DNA of 64,000 nucleotides from positions 124,001 through 188,000 of the forward strand of contig JAFUDT010000003.1 of NCBI GenBank assembly GCA_017464285.1, given 5' to 3'. The notes under the pieces are model-generated. The model saw only the letters and a program-made list of their open reading frames with translations, searched no databases and was not told the DNA's origin. This stretch comes from Bacteroidales bacterium. GTDB taxonomy: Bacteria; Bacteroidota; Bacteroidia; Bacteroidales; UBA1402. Made by a program: the position numbers and the translations under genes. This document shows, piece by piece, positions 63,990-64,000 of this stretch (the stretch's first letter is position 1; every line of letters starts with the position of its first letter).

Positions 63990-64000
63990 GGCTCGTATTA
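63990..64000 (+). repeat. GGCTCGTATTA direct repeat, second copy
   Basis: Identical to 63840-63850; cut by the end of the window. Confidence 0.6.

Larger units (their letters stand above)
63685..64000. other. Gene-free end region with palindromes and a direct repeat
   Basis: No gene is supported in these 316 bases. They hold two opposed -7 boxes, the short palindrome GAAAGT-TC-ACTTTC (63922-63935), a perfect 11-bp inverted repeat (63960-63970 with 63975-63985) and two copies of GGCTCGTATTA (63840-63850 and 63990-64000). The second copy is cut by the window end. Confidence 0.7.

Overview
The window comes from the chromosome of a Bacteroidota bacterium, most likely of the order Bacteroidales. 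Four things point there: SusC/SusD outer-membrane pairs; promoters of the Bacteroidota type (TTTG or TTGG, 19-20 bases, TAnnTTTG); a str-S10-spc-alpha ribosomal super-operon with no tuf between fusA and rpsJ; and C-terminal sorting domains of the type IX secretion system (T9SS). Most of the window is moderately GC-rich. No tRNA, rRNA, CRISPR array, transposase or integrase was seen.

Layout. (1) 1-26.3 kb is a polysaccharide utilisation locus (PUL) read left to right. It holds the end of a six-hairpin glycosidase, a large secreted protein with a duplicated N-terminal module, a multi-domain PL1-type pectate lyase, two SusC/SusD pairs, three fasciclin-type lipoproteins placed before and between the pairs, an SGNH hydrolase and a CE7-type acetyl esterase. 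A lyase with two esterases suggests acetylated pectin as the substrate. No regulator is visible. (2) 26.3-33.4 kb is housekeeping: panB, upp with a uracil permease, a small lipoprotein, a DUF177 gene with rpmF, the ribosome-assembly GTPases era and der, and a DUF3467 gene. (3) 33.4-51.5 kb is one run of translation genes from rpsL to rplQ, including fusA, secY, map, infA and rpoA, ending in a strong terminator. (4) 51.7-57.8 kb is a strikingly AT-rich four-gene cassette: a T9SS-tagged S74-domain protein, an FkbM/METTL24-like methyltransferase, a gingipain-like C25 peptidase and a CotH-family protein, tightly packed as one operon. (5) 57.8-63.7 kb returns to the GC-rich style: a MATE transporter coupled to an alpha/beta hydrolase, then on the minus strand an MG2/plug-like surface protein and a membrane-anchored coiled-coil protein. 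The last 300 bases hold palindromes and a direct repeat.

The most interesting structure is the AT-rich cassette and its borders. Just left of it lies a second, diverged copy of the MATE promoter, leader and first codons, cut off after codon 14. A 20-base exact direct repeat lies in both copies, and a separate 15-base exact repeat marks both edges of the AT-rich DNA. The simplest reading is an acquired cassette in the rplQ-MATE interval that encodes secreted proteins and possible enzymes acting on them. Its function is not known from the sequence.
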